Shown here piece after piece: positions 18,832 through 26,752 of a stretch of 54,660 nt of DNA. Where the stretch lies: NCBI GenBank assembly GCA_002402465.1, contig DHFW01000001.1, positions 1 to 54,660 on the forward strand, in the 5' to 3' direction. The translations under genes were made by a program, and so were the position numbers. The stretch is from Bacteroidales bacterium UBA4814. Its GTDB lineage: Bacteria; Bacteroidota; Bacteroidia; Bacteroidales; UBA7960. Each line of letters begins with the position of its first letter. Positions within the stretch are counted from its first letter, which is position 1. The notes below the pieces were generated by a model. That model did no database searches. It had not been told where the DNA came from and saw only the letters and a program-made list of their open reading frames with translations.

Positions 18832-20349
18832 ATGACTAAGGGAAAAAGCGGATTTGGAGGATTTCTAGGCTTTGTGGAGCGGGCTGGCAACGCCCTGCCG
18901 CACCCAGCCAGCCTGTTTGCCATTCTGGCCATTCTGGTACTCATTTTATCCATGGTGGGGCACTGGCTCGACTGGACCGCTATTCACCCTGCCACCGGGG
19001 CCGAGGTAAAAACAGTTAACCTGCTGTCGAAAGAAGGTGTCCATATGATCATTCTTGAAATGGTGGATAATTACACCGGTTTTGCCCCCCTGGGAATTGT
19101 TATGGTGGCCCTGCTGGGTATTGGCATTGCCGAAAGCAGCGGGCTTATCAGTGCGGCCATAAGGCTAATGGTGATTAAGGCACCGGCAAAATTGCTCACC
19201 TTTGTTATTGTTTTTGCTGGTATTCTTTCCAATATTGCCTCTGACCTGGGTTATGTATTGATTATTCCGCTTGGAGCCATCATTTTTCATTCAGTGGGGC
19301 GCCACCCGATTGCCGGTATGGCTGCTGCCTTTGCCGGAGTCTCGGGAGGCTTCAGTGCCAACCTGTTTATTGGAACCATCGATCCTCTCCTGGCGGGTCT
19401 CTCCACAGAAGCGGCGCGGATTCTCGATCCGGATTATTATGTGCTGCCCACGGCCAATTATTTTTTCATGGTAGCATCAACCTTTATTATTGCCATTTCA
19501 GGAACCTGGGTTACTGAGCGTTTTATTGAGCCCCGCCTGGGAAGCTATCAAGGCGATGTAAAACCGGAGGTGCTCGAGCCACTTGATCCCAAAGAAAAGA
19601 AGGCGCTCAATTGGGTGCTGATCGTGATTGGTATCTGGCTGGCCATTTTAGCTTTGGGCCTGGTGCCATCGGAGGGGTTTCTGCGCGGACCAGAAAACTC
19701 ACTGTTGCGTTCACCCATTCTCAAGGGTTTCATTGCCTTCCTGTTTTTCTTTGCAGGATCAATGGGGGTAGTGTATGGCTTCATAACCGGCAAATTTAAG
19801 TCGGATGCTGATGTGGTAAAAGGCATGGTGGAAAGCTTCAAGACCCTGGCGGCCTTTATGGTGCTGGTGTTCTTTGCTGCGCAGTTTGTGGCCTATTTCA
19901 AGTGGAGCAACCTGGGGCTTATTATTGCCATAGAAGGGGCGGCAGGCTTGCAGGAAATGAACCTGGGCCTGATTCCGCTGCTGCTTATGTTCATTGTGCT
20001 GTCGGGTTTCATCAACATGTTTATGGGCAGCGCCTCGGCCAAATGGGCCATCCTGGGTCCTGTCTTTATTCCCATGTTTATGCTGTTGGGTTATTCCCCC
20101 GAACTTTCGCAGGCTGTGTTCCGTATTGGCGATAGCGTAACCAATATCATTTCGCCCATGATGAGCTTCTTTGCCCTTATCATAGTTTACTTTGAGAAAT
20201 ACGATAAAAAGGCAGGTATTGGAACGCTTATCTCAACCATGCTGCCTTATACAGTGGTTTTTGCACTTTTGTGGTCGCTGCTGCTTATCGTATGGGTAAT
20301 TTTTGGCCTTCCCCTCGGTCCGGGGGCAGGCCTTTATTATCCAGGCTAA
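18832..20349 (+). CDS. AbgT family transporter
   Basis: 505 residues and about 11-13 membrane helices. It opens with FLGFVERAGNALPHPASLF, the family signature. Two re-entrant hairpin-like segments are recognisable: GGFSANLFIGTIDPLLAGLSTEAA near residue 180, and MFMGSASAKWAILGPVFIPM with IGDSVTNIISPMM near residues 400-440. AbgT proteins import p-aminobenzoyl-glutamate in E. coli, and others (MtrF, YdaH) export sulfonamides. The direction here is undetermined. It is probably co-transcribed with the S9 peptidase. Confidence 0.9.
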   Translation: MTKGKSGFGGFLGFVERAGNALPHPASLFAILAILVLILSMVGHWLDWTAIHPATGAEVKTVNLLSKEGVHMIILEMVDNYTGFAPLGIVMVALLGIGIAESSGLISAAIRLMVIKAPAKLLTFVIVFAGILSNIASDLGYVLIIPLGAIIFHSVGRHPIAGMAAAFAGVSGGFSANLFIGTIDPLLAGLSTEAARILDPDYYVLPTANYFFMVASTFIIAISGTWVTERFIEPRLGSYQGDVKPEVLEPLDPKEKKALNWVLIVIGIWLAILALGLVPSEGFLRGPENSLLRSPILKGFIAFLFFFAGSMGVVYGFITGKFKSDADVVKGMVESFKTLAAFMVLVFFAAQFVAYFKWSNLGLIIAIEGAAGLQEMNLGLIPLLLMFIVLSGFINMFMGSASAKWAILGPVFIPMFMLLGYSPELSQAVFRIGDSVTNIISPMMSFFALIIVYFEKYDKKAGIGTLISTMLPYTVVFALLWSLLLIVWVIFGLPLGPGAGLYYPG

Positions 20350-20391
20350 AAGGCACTTTTTCAGGCAATATTAAAAGTGTTGCCCGCTTTG

Positions 20392-21038
20392 CTAGGCAAG
20401 CTTTCTGAAGGGCTGAACCTTCATGTATGTGAGGCTTCGCCACAGCCATTCGAAGGGTCCGTAATGGAAGTTCCTCAGCCACCAGCGGCTCAGGGGTACC
20501 TGCAAGGCAAAAATAATGATTGATAGAAGTATGCCCTGAAAGGTGTTTATCTTGCCAAAAAGCCCGAAACCATAAGAGTAAAACAGGGTGGTGCAAATGA
20601 TCGAGTGCAGAAGGTAATTAGTAAGCGCCATGCGTCCAACTGGTGACAACAATTTTGCCATAGTGCTTAGTTTACCTTTGCTGAATAGCAAAACCACGTG
20701 CAAAATACCAAAGATCAGCAAAAAGAAAACCCGGCGAAGATAAACCGGCAAAATGCTGCGGCCTTCCTCGGTGGGCTTGTTCATAAAAATGAAAAAGCCG
20801 TAACCAAAAAGCAAGGAAAACATCACGTAAAATTTCCCTTCGAAAAAGAATTTGATAAAAACGGTCGAAAGCAGGTTCAGTGTGTTTTCATCGCTCTGAT
20901 AGCCGATTAGCATATGCAGCATCGGCCTGAAAAAATCTGCTTGTTGACCATTAGTATCCCAAAGATGGCCAATCCGCGAAGTACATCAAGCAAAACGATC
21001 CGCTCCTTGTCGGAGGCGGGTAATGCGACTGTTTTCAT
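20392..21038 (-). pseudogene. Decayed DUF418 membrane protein gene
   Basis: The first 40 codons from ATG 21038 encode the family N-terminus (RIVLLDVLRGLAIFGILMVN). The frame then ends in CCIC. The continuation (ENTLNLLSTVFIKFFFEGKF) lies in another frame, and the switch falls near a run of six A at 20930-20935. Further on, RRVFFLLIFGILHVVLLFSKG joins directly to LSPVGRMALTNYLLHS. In intact family members about 200 residues of membrane helices separate these two segments. The last part (FHYGPFEWLWRSLTYMK) is well conserved. A frameshift plus a large internal deletion makes a dead gene likely. An alternative ATG at 20922 could express a 176-residue fragment. Confidence 0.8.
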
Positions 21039-21060
21039 GGTAATTGTGTTTTTTCGTTGT

Positions 21061-21960
21061 TTATGAGTGCATCTGCAGCACCTCCAAAATGTGCTCGCGA
21101 CTATGGTATGCCCGCATGGTACCAGTAACATGACCGGTGTCGATGGTGCGCAGCGGAAAACCGTTGTAGACTGGCTTCTGCACGTAATATTCAATGTATT
21201 GATCGTGGCGGGCCAGCATAGGGTAGAGGTTAGAGGTGGTCACCTGCCTGAACTTTTGGAAAAAATTCAGCTTTTGGCGAACCGCTTCGGGGTTTTTCAG
21301 GACATTCTTGCCGCTCAGACGGCGGTAGCGCGATGACACAAAAACTTCGGCCAGCTTTGCCCCGGCCATAATGGGAATATAGGCCTGGGCTGAGTTGTAA
21401 TAAGCCCGGTGCAAATTGGCAACCCACCCTCCAAGGCTGATGCCCGTGACCAGGATGGCTGCCTGGCTGCGCCGCCTGAACTGCCTGATGATCCATTCCG
21501 TAATTCTTACCGACACGGCCACCATGCTCATGAAATGGTTCAACTCGGTCATTTTTTGCTGATAATGGCGTAGTTTCCCGTTGTGATAAGGAGCCCGCAC
21601 CAAAATCAGGTTGGCCGGGATACGCCGGGGCCAGCGCATAAAAATCTGGTAAAAGGTGTTCTTGGCATCCGGGCTGAAATCGAACGGGCGCTCGTTGTCG
21701 CCATGATGGTAAATAATGGTTGGATAATCATAGCCCAGCCATTGAACTACTTTCACTGCCGGGTCGAGCTCACCACTGAAAGTCTTGACCTTCAGTTCAA
21801 ACTCACCCTCCTGTAGCAGCTCCGGCACCCGCAAATCCATATGGTGGAGATGCTCTTCAAACGAATGGGCTTGCAGATTCTTTGAAAAAAACTTGCGCTT
21901 GCCGGGCATTAAGGAGGCGATAAATACAGCGAGCCGGTCGATAAAGATGTGTTTGTTCAT
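21061..21960 (-). CDS. Alpha/beta hydrolase
   Basis: 299 residues without a signal peptide. A nucleophile elbow GISLGG places the catalytic Ser at residue 175. IIYHHGDNE near residue 85 is the oxyanion-hole HG region, and DTGHVTG near the end supplies a candidate His. The substrate is unknown; esterases and lipase-like enzymes have this plan. The gene lies 22 bp upstream of the decayed DUF418 gene on the same strand, so the two may once have formed an operon. Confidence 0.75.
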   Translation of the reverse strand: MNKHIFIDRLAVFIASLMPGKRKFFSKNLQAHSFEEHLHHMDLRVPELLQEGEFELKVKTFSGELDPAVKVVQWLGYDYPTIIYHHGDNERPFDFSPDAKNTFYQIFMRWPRRIPANLILVRAPYHNGKLRHYQQKMTELNHFMSMVAVSVRITEWIIRQFRRRSQAAILVTGISLGGWVANLHRAYYNSAQAYIPIMAGAKLAEVFVSSRYRRLSGKNVLKNPEAVRQKLNFFQKFRQVTTSNLYPMLARHDQYIEYYVQKPVYNGFPLRTIDTGHVTGTMRAYHSREHILEVLQMHS

Positions 21961-22084
21961 AAGGGCTGCGACTAAGGACGTTTTTGGGTACGGTTGTCAA
22001 ACAAAAGTCAAATCTAATGCGAAAAATAAAAGTTTTGAAATTTTTCATCATAAAAACGCAAAAAAACTTGCATAATTGAAAATC

Positions 22085-22104
22085 ATTTCGTCATTTTGCG
22101 AAAC
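22085..22104 (+). promoter_or_regulatory. ArsR1-type operator upstream of the trx-arsR-arsF-arsG operon
   Basis: ATTTCG-TCATTTTG-CGAAAC is an inverted repeat with 6-bp arms (one mismatch) and an 8-bp spacer. The spacer resembles the -7 promoter box TAnnTTTG. A repressor bound here would cover the RNA polymerase contact. The same motif in perfect form lies at 23857-23876. Confidence 0.65.
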
Positions 22105-22122
22105 ATTAAAATGAATATTTTT

Positions 22123-22374
22123 ATGGCTCTCGACATTAAAATTCTGGGCCCGGGCTGCCCAAAATGCAAAACCCTGGAAAAGCTTACCAATGAAGTGGTT
22201 GCTGAAAATAATTATGACGCCACCGTAACTAAAGTGGAAGACATTATGGAGATCATGACCTACAATGTGCTTTCTACCCCGGCTTTGGTCATTAACAAGC
22301 AGGTTATGATAAAAGGAACTATTCCTTCGAAGGACGAGATTAAAAAACAAATTGAAAAGTTTGGCAATGGCTAA
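22123..22374 (+). CDS. Small redox-active thioredoxin-fold protein
   Basis: A start at 22123 (MALDIKILGPGC) or 22111 gives 83-87 residues; the TTG at 22096 lies inside the operator. The fold is of the TM0996/MTH895 glutaredoxin-like type: a beta strand, then GPGCPKC with a CPKC redox motif, and a cis-Pro region STPALVINKQV. It is cytosolic and likely passes electrons to a thiol partner. First gene of an arsR-arsF-arsG operon; it could correspond to the small Trx protein often found in arsEFG-type loci. Its 3' end overlaps the arsR start by 8 nt. Confidence 0.82.
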   Translation: MALDIKILGPGCPKCKTLEKLTNEVVAENNYDATVTKVEDIMEIMTYNVLSTPALVINKQVMIKGTIPSKDEIKKQIEKFGNG

Positions 22375-22693
22375 AAAAGTGAAATTCGATGAGGATGTAC
22401 TTGAACTGGCATTGATTGCCAAGGCGCTGAGTCATCCTGCCCGGGTTTTTATCATGAAAAAACTTACGGGCATGAATTCCTGCTGTTACAGCGGCGACTT
22501 GGTTGAAGAGCTTCCAATAGGCCGCTCCACCCTCTCGCAACACTTGAAGGAGCTTAAACACGCCGGGCTTATACAGGGCGAAACTGAGCCTCCTTTCATT
22601 AAGTACTGCATTAACCATGAAAACTGGGAGAAAGCCCGTGCAGCTTTTCTGCAGTTTCTGAACCAAGAAGAATCCCAAACCATTCAATCTTAA
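22367..22693 (+). CDS. arsR: ArsR-family metalloregulator 1
   Basis: 108 residues from ATG 22367. A winged helix-turn-helix: ALSHPARVFIMKKL, then the recognition region IGRSTLSQHLKELKHAGLI. Candidate As(III) ligands are Cys39-Cys40 (NSCCYSGD, near the family's alpha-3 site) and Cys81 (KYCIN). The protein should repress its operon until trivalent arsenic binds. The operators at 22085 and 23857 are its probable sites, because they share arms and bracket the genes around it. It overlaps the upstream trx gene and lies 6 bp before arsF. Confidence 0.9.
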   Translation: MAKKVKFDEDVLELALIAKALSHPARVFIMKKLTGMNSCCYSGDLVEELPIGRSTLSQHLKELKHAGLIQGETEPPFIKYCINHENWEKARAAFLQFLNQEESQTIQS

Positions 22694-22699
22694 TTTTTT

Positions 22700-23116
22700 A
22701 TGAAGAAAATTTTGTTAATTTCTTTGCTGTCTTTGATAATGGCCGCATGCGGAACAGGTCAGGCGGGTGAAACCCTTGAGGCGACTGGTCTTGAAGTACT
22801 TGACAATGCAAAAGTTACGGTGTTTTATTTTCATGGCAAGCAACGCTGTGTTACCTGTGTTACGCTTCAGGAAGTGACCCAGCAGGCAGTGGCCGAAAAT
22901 TTCAGGGGGAATCCGGATGTGCAGTTTGTGGAGGTGGATGTTTCAGAGAAGGAAAACCAAGCCCTGGCGGACAAGTACGAAATCGTGTTCAGCAGCCTGG
23001 TAATTGCTACCAGCAACAATCACCTGGATATTTCTCAGGAGGCTTTCGACCTGGTCATGGCCCAGCCCGAAACGCTTAAAGCCCTTATTGTACAAGTGGT
23101 AAATGCCCGCCTTTAG
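22700..23116 (+). CDS. arsF: ArsF-like thioredoxin-fold lipoprotein
   Basis: 138 residues with a signal peptide and lipobox (LIMAAC). The mature part has a thioredoxin-like fold: VTVFYFHGKQRCVTC with a CVTC redox pair, then VQFVEVDVSEKEN. It matches the family called ArsF, annotated as a nitroreductase subunit of the arsEFG locus for nitro-aromatic arsenicals in Shewanella. The sequence itself shows a periplasm-facing dithiol protein and no flavin-binding nitroreductase domain. The family name is therefore more certain than the activity. It sits between arsR and arsG. Confidence 0.75.
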   Translation: MKKILLISLLSLIMAACGTGQAGETLEATGLEVLDNAKVTVFYFHGKQRCVTCVTLQEVTQQAVAENFRGNPDVQFVEVDVSEKENQALADKYEIVFSSLVIATSNNHLDISQEAFDLVMAQPETLKALIVQVVNARL

Positions 23117-23127
23117 CAGATTTTTAG

Positions 23128-23841
23128 ATGGAGTTTCTGCAACAACTTTCTTCCAATACTGAAATTCCTATTATTTCAGCCTTTTTACTGGGTTTGATGA
23201 CTGCAGTAAGCCCTTGCCCGCTGGCTACCAATATTTCGGCGGTGGGTTTTATCAGCAAAGACCTACAGAACCGCAAAAAGGTTTTTTATAATGGCTTGCT
23301 TTATACCCTGGGCCGTGTCATTAGCTACACGGTGCTGGGTATTATTCTTATAGCCATCTTAAAACAGGGCGCCAGCATTTATAAGGTACAAAAGGCAGTA
23401 AGTACATACGGTGAAATGATTATTGGGCCCCTGTTAATATTGATTGGCATTTTTTTGCTGGGGGTCATTAAGTTAAATTTTCCCTTAACCGGTGGATTGA
23501 CTTCGCGTATGGAAAATAAGGCAGGCAAAGGATCTGCCTGGAACTCGGTGCTGCTGGGAATCGTTTTTGCACTGGCTTTCTGCCCCTACAGTGGGGTGCT
23601 GTATTTTGGCGGCCTGATTCCCTTGTCCGTCTCAGCCAGTGCCGGGTACTTCCTTCCGGTGATTTTCGCTTTTGCCACCGGCCTTCCGGTAATCATTTTT
23701 GCCTGGATCCTTGCTTTCAGTGTGTCGAAAATGGCCTCGGTTTATAACAAAGTCAAAACCTTCGAGTTTTGGTTCCGTAAAGTAGTAGCCATAATATTTC
23801 TTGTGGTAGGCGTTTATTATTGCTATACCATTTATCTGTAA
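23128..23841 (+). CDS. arsG: ArsG-like CcdA/DsbD-type membrane protein
   Basis: 237 residues and about six membrane helices. Two helix cysteines are in CcdA-like contexts: Cys30 in AVSPCPLATN and Cys152 in ALAFCPYSG. CcdA and the DsbD core use this pair to carry electrons from cytosolic thioredoxin to periplasmic dithiol proteins. The ArsG family has been described as an aromatic aminoarsenical efflux permease. The residues here argue equally for electron transfer to the CVTC lipoprotein encoded just upstream. Confidence 0.78.
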   Translation: MEFLQQLSSNTEIPIISAFLLGLMTAVSPCPLATNISAVGFISKDLQNRKKVFYNGLLYTLGRVISYTVLGIILIAILKQGASIYKVQKAVSTYGEMIIGPLLILIGIFLLGVIKLNFPLTGGLTSRMENKAGKGSAWNSVLLGIVFALAFCPYSGVLYFGGLIPLSVSASAGYFLPVIFAFATGLPVIIFAWILAFSVSKMASVYNKVKTFEFWFRKVVAIIFLVVGVYYCYTIYL

Positions 23842-23856
23842 TTTTTTTGCCGTTTC

Positions 23857-23876
23857 ATTTCGGTCTTTTGCGAAAT
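23857..23876 (+). promoter_or_regulatory. Second ArsR1-type operator, upstream of the permease gene
   Basis: ATTTCG-GTCTTTTG-CGAAAT is a perfect 6-8-6 inverted repeat ending 14 bp before the permease ATG. Arms and spacing match the site at 22085. The permease-trx pair is therefore probably a second transcription unit under the same repressor. Confidence 0.68.
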
Positions 23877-23890
23877 AAAGAAACATAGCA

Positions 23891-25210
23891 ATGGAAATAA
23901 AAAAAGAGTTTAAGATCCTTTTCTGGATGGTGGTGGTTTTCCTGGGCATATTTTTCATGCCCATCGAAAGCAAGGTATTCAACACGGCCATTGATGCCAC
24001 GCTTGATCTTTCGCGCTGGTATGCCCGCGAGCATGTCATTCTATGTCTGCTGCCGGCTTTCCTTATCGCAGGGGTCATCTCAGTGTTTGTCAGCCAGGCA
24101 TCTGTAATCAGATATTTTGGTGCCAGGGCAAAAAAATGGGTGGCCTATACAGTGGCTTCCGTTTCGGGCACCATCCTGGCGGTTTGTTCATGCACCATTC
24201 TGCCTTTGTTTTCGAGTATTCACAAGCGAGGTGCAGGCCTTGGGCCAGCCATTGCTTTTCTGTATTCGGGGCCGGCCATCAACATTCTGGCCCTTATTCT
24301 TACCGCCCGCATCCTTGGTTTTGAAATGGGTGTAGCGAGGGTAATTGGCGCCGTGGTTTTTGCGGTGGTTACCGGGCTGATCATGTCGTTTATTTACCGC
24401 AAGGAAGAAAAAGCCCGTGCGGCCGAGCAAATGAACTTTCCTGAAGTGCCCGAAACCCGCCCCTTGTGGCAAACTGCCCTGCACTTTTTCACTTTGGTGG
24501 TTATCTTGGTTTTTGCCAATTGGGGAAGGCCATCTGAGGGCGAAACCAGCGGCGTGTGGTACTTTATCTGGGCCAACAAATGGTACATTACCGGCATTTT
24601 TGGACTGGTGCTGGTTTCCTCCATGATCTTTATTCTGAAAATGAAAAGCTGGCAGGTGCTGCTGGGCGCTGTAATTACTGCGCTGAGCGCGCTGGTTATC
24701 GGCAATCCGCTGGTGGTAATGGTCGTGGCCATTGCTGCAGTTAGTTCAATCGGCTTGATGGACAAGGCCGATCACGGCGAAAACCGGGAGTGGATCTTGT
24801 CGAGCTGGGGCTTTACCAAACAGATAGTTCCCCTGCTGGCCATAGGGGTGGTCATTGCCGGTTTCCTTCTGGGGTCTACTCACGATGATGTTTCTATTCC
24901 CGGAGTGGTTCCTAACGAATGGGTAGCCTGGCTGGTGGGCGGAAATTCATTGGCGGCAAACTTCTTTGCATCCATTATAGGTGCCTTTATGTACTTTGCC
25001 ACCCTCACCGAAGTGCCCATCCTTCAGGGTCTGCTTGCTTCTGGTATGGGCAAAGGGCCGGCCCTTGCACTGCTGCTTGCCGGACCTTCGCTCTCGCTGC
25101 CCAATATGCTGGTGATCCGCGGGGTGCTCGGAACACAAAAAACATTGGTTTATATTTCAATTGTAGTGGTGCTATCTACCATTGCAGGAATCATTTTTGG
25201 AAACCTCTAA
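23891..25210 (+). CDS. ArsP-like permease (DUF318/UPF0718)
   Basis: 439 residues and about 10-12 membrane helices. The conserved block AVCSCTILPLFSSIHKRGAGLGPAIAFLYSGPAINI (residues ~96-130; key residues are the VCSC cysteines and SGPAIN) and its second-half counterpart MYFATLTEVPILQGLLASGMG with LLAGPSLSLPNML identify the family. ArsP members export trivalent organoarsenicals, and other members move metals or are uncharacterised. The operator just upstream and the redox gene just downstream support an arsenical role. It is longer than minimal ArsP (~310-350). Confidence 0.8.
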   Translation: MEIKKEFKILFWMVVVFLGIFFMPIESKVFNTAIDATLDLSRWYAREHVILCLLPAFLIAGVISVFVSQASVIRYFGARAKKWVAYTVASVSGTILAVCSCTILPLFSSIHKRGAGLGPAIAFLYSGPAINILALILTARILGFEMGVARVIGAVVFAVVTGLIMSFIYRKEEKARAAEQMNFPEVPETRPLWQTALHFFTLVVILVFANWGRPSEGETSGVWYFIWANKWYITGIFGLVLVSSMIFILKMKSWQVLLGAVITALSALVIGNPLVVMVVAIAAVSSIGLMDKADHGENREWILSSWGFTKQIVPLLAIGVVIAGFLLGSTHDDVSIPGVVPNEWVAWLVGGNSLAANFFASIIGAFMYFATLTEVPILQGLLASGMGKGPALALLLAGPSLSLPNMLVIRGVLGTQKTLVYISIVVVLSTIAGIIFGNL

Positions 25211-25221
25211 AGCGACTGGTA

Positions 25222-25464
25222 ATGATTGAAATAAAAGTGCTTGGCCCGGGATGCTCCAATTGCGTGCGCCTCGAAAACCTCTGCAAGGAGGTGGTTGAAG
25301 AACTTGGGTTAGAAGCCCGGGTGGAAAAAATCACGGATTTCAATGAATACGGGAATTATGGCGTAATGCTTACCCCCGGACTGGTGGTAAACGGCAAGGT
25401 GCTGCTGCAGGGAAAACTTCCCACAAAAGCCACCCTTACCAGATGGTTGAAAAACGAGGAGTAA
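25222..25464 (+). CDS. Second small thioredoxin-fold protein
   Basis: 80 residues starting MIEIKVLGPGC 11 bp after the permease stop. It is a paralogue of the protein at 22123: the redox motif is GPGCSNC, and the cis-Pro segment is LTPGLVVNGKV. In many Bacteroidota and Archaea these TM0996-type proteins accompany UPF0718 permeases. It is probably cytosolic and supplies reducing power or carries arsenicals bound to its dithiol. Likely co-transcribed with the permease. Confidence 0.85.
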   Translation: MIEIKVLGPGCSNCVRLENLCKEVVEELGLEARVEKITDFNEYGNYGVMLTPGLVVNGKVLLQGKLPTKATLTRWLKNEE

Positions 25465-25496
25465 ATAATCCACCTTCTTAGAAGGCGGATTATTTA
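25462..25496 (+). terminator. Long hairpin after the permease-trx unit
   Basis: TAAATAATCC/GGATTATTTA arms continue through an A/C mismatch into CCTTC-TTA-GAAGG, a 15-bp stem overlapping the trx stop codon. No immediate T-run follows, so it may act as an RNA 3'-end protector rather than a classical terminator. The remaining ~170 bp to the next gene are AT-rich with no clear -7 box. Confidence 0.55.
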
Positions 25497-25667
25497 CTTG
25501 TCAAAAAATACTTTTTAAGCAATGTTGTGCCATATGCTTTGAGCCAGAATAGCTAAGATGGGTGCCGCCGAAAAACCGAAAAAGTAAAACACTTGTTGTA
25601 TAGTTTGAATAATATTTGTATATTTATTTATTGAACATTCAATTTTTTGTAATTAAAAAGAATTTTA

Positions 25668-26207
25668 ATGAAAAACATTAATTTTATTATTTCGGTGCTG
25701 GCCTTTTTTATGGTATTGTCCTGCAGTGGGCCTGTAAAAAATGAGTCAGATCAATCGTCCAATTTGATGATCCCTGAACAAGATCAAACACAGGAACTTC
25801 CTGCCAATGAGGAAACCTACTCTGCCCTTTCGCAGGAGCCGGATCAACCCGTTGCTGAACAAGTTGAAGCTCAGGTCATGCTGAATCCTCCTCACGGGCA
25901 ACCCTATCACCGCTGCGATATTCCTGTGGGTAGTCCATTGCCACCTGCCGGCTCAGCGCCGCAAGCAACCACGAACCCAGTTGCTGCTTCTGCACCAGTT
26001 ACTACGCCTGCGCCAGCTGCATCGCCAGCTACAGCCACAGTTGATAAATCAATGATTCCTACGGTAGAAAATATCAACCGGTTGAATACTTCGCAAGGCA
26101 GTCAGTCGAATCCCCCATCAGGAACGCCCCCAGTAAATAATCCGCCTCACGGACAACCCTGGCACCGCTGCGATATTCCGGTGGGCAGTCCGCTACCGGT
26201 TAATTAA
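25668..26207 (+). CDS. Lipoprotein with duplicated HGQPxHRCDIPVG motif
   Basis: 179 residues. The N-terminus MKNINFIISVLAFFMVLSC is a lipoprotein signal. The body is low-complexity and rich in P, A, T, Q and E. Two near-identical motifs (HGQPYHRCDIPVGSPLP at ~75-91, HGQPWHRCDIPVGSPLP at ~160-176) lie at the middle and the extreme C-terminus, separated by a Pro/Ala/Thr linker. Each has two His and one Cys (H...HRC), which suggests metal or metalloid binding. Similar motifs occur in other Bacteroidota hypothetical proteins. It sits between the two halves of the arsenic island, but its own promoter is not obvious. Function unknown. Confidence 0.75.
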   Translation: MKNINFIISVLAFFMVLSCSGPVKNESDQSSNLMIPEQDQTQELPANEETYSALSQEPDQPVAEQVEAQVMLNPPHGQPYHRCDIPVGSPLPPAGSAPQATTNPVAASAPVTTPAPAASPATATVDKSMIPTVENINRLNTSQGSQSNPPSGTPPVNNPPHGQPWHRCDIPVGSPLPVN

Positions 26208-26304
26208 TGGCCAAAATAACTCTTTTTGTGGGGCACCAAAAAGGAATTCAAATGCTTGCAAATGACTGTGGTTTTTGAAATATACCAAAAAGAAAGAATC
26301 TAGA

Positions 26305-26625
26305 ATGGATCAACCTTTAAGTACAACAACTGCTTTCCGTGTTTCGAACACCGCTGTTGAGAAGTTTATGGAAATCATGGACCCTATGGAAGAGCGCCCG
26401 GCCGGGGTGAGAATTTTTAATGCTGCCGGTTGCTGTGGCTCTTTTGTTCAAATGGAACTTGCCGAAGGGCAAAAGCCTGATGAAGTTCAAATCAATATTC
26501 AGGATGTGCCCTTTTTTGTGGCACCTGACTTTTTGCCCCAGCTAACTCCTGTTACAATCGACTTTGCTGAGGGCAGCTTCCGGCTTTTGGGCTTTGAGCG
26601 AAGTGAAGGCTGTTGTGGTGGTTAA
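26305..26625 (+). CDS. HesB/IscA-like protein with two di-cysteine motifs
   Basis: 106 residues from ATG 26305; the open TTG extension is unlikely. A single compact domain: VRIFNAAGCCGSFVQMEL, then FFVAPDFLPQLTPVTIDF and the C-terminal GFERSEGCCGG. The order of strands and cysteines recalls A-type Fe-S carriers (IscA/HesB), but each conserved Cys is doubled to GCCG. In an arsenic locus a thiolate-rich site could bind As(III) or a metal, or repair clusters. Assignment to HesB is by fold-like resemblance only. Confidence 0.65.
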   Translation: MDQPLSTTTAFRVSNTAVEKFMEIMDPMEERPAGVRIFNAAGCCGSFVQMELAEGQKPDEVQINIQDVPFFVAPDFLPQLTPVTIDFAEGSFRLLGFERSEGCCGG

Positions 26626-26699
26626 TCCTTAAATTCCCTTAACGTAGTTTGGAAAACACGACCTTTTTCGGTCTGATCATTTTTTTAAAATTATTTTTG

Positions 26700-26752
26700 A
26701 CGTAAAATTACGTTGTATAAAAAATATGACGTAATTTTGCGTCATATTTTTT
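26700..26752 (+). promoter_or_regulatory. Operator/promoter for arsR2-arsC-arsM-acr3
   Basis: ATGACG-TAATTTTG-CGTCAT (26726-26745) is a perfect inverted repeat whose 8-bp spacer is itself an exact -7 box. The symmetry continues through A/T flanks to 13-bp arms (26719-26731 and 26740-26752). Just upstream, ACGTAAAATTACGT (26700-26713) repeats the CG-flanked core and may be a second site. The expected transcription start lies only a few bases before the ATG at 26753, so the mRNA is nearly leaderless. Confidence 0.75.
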
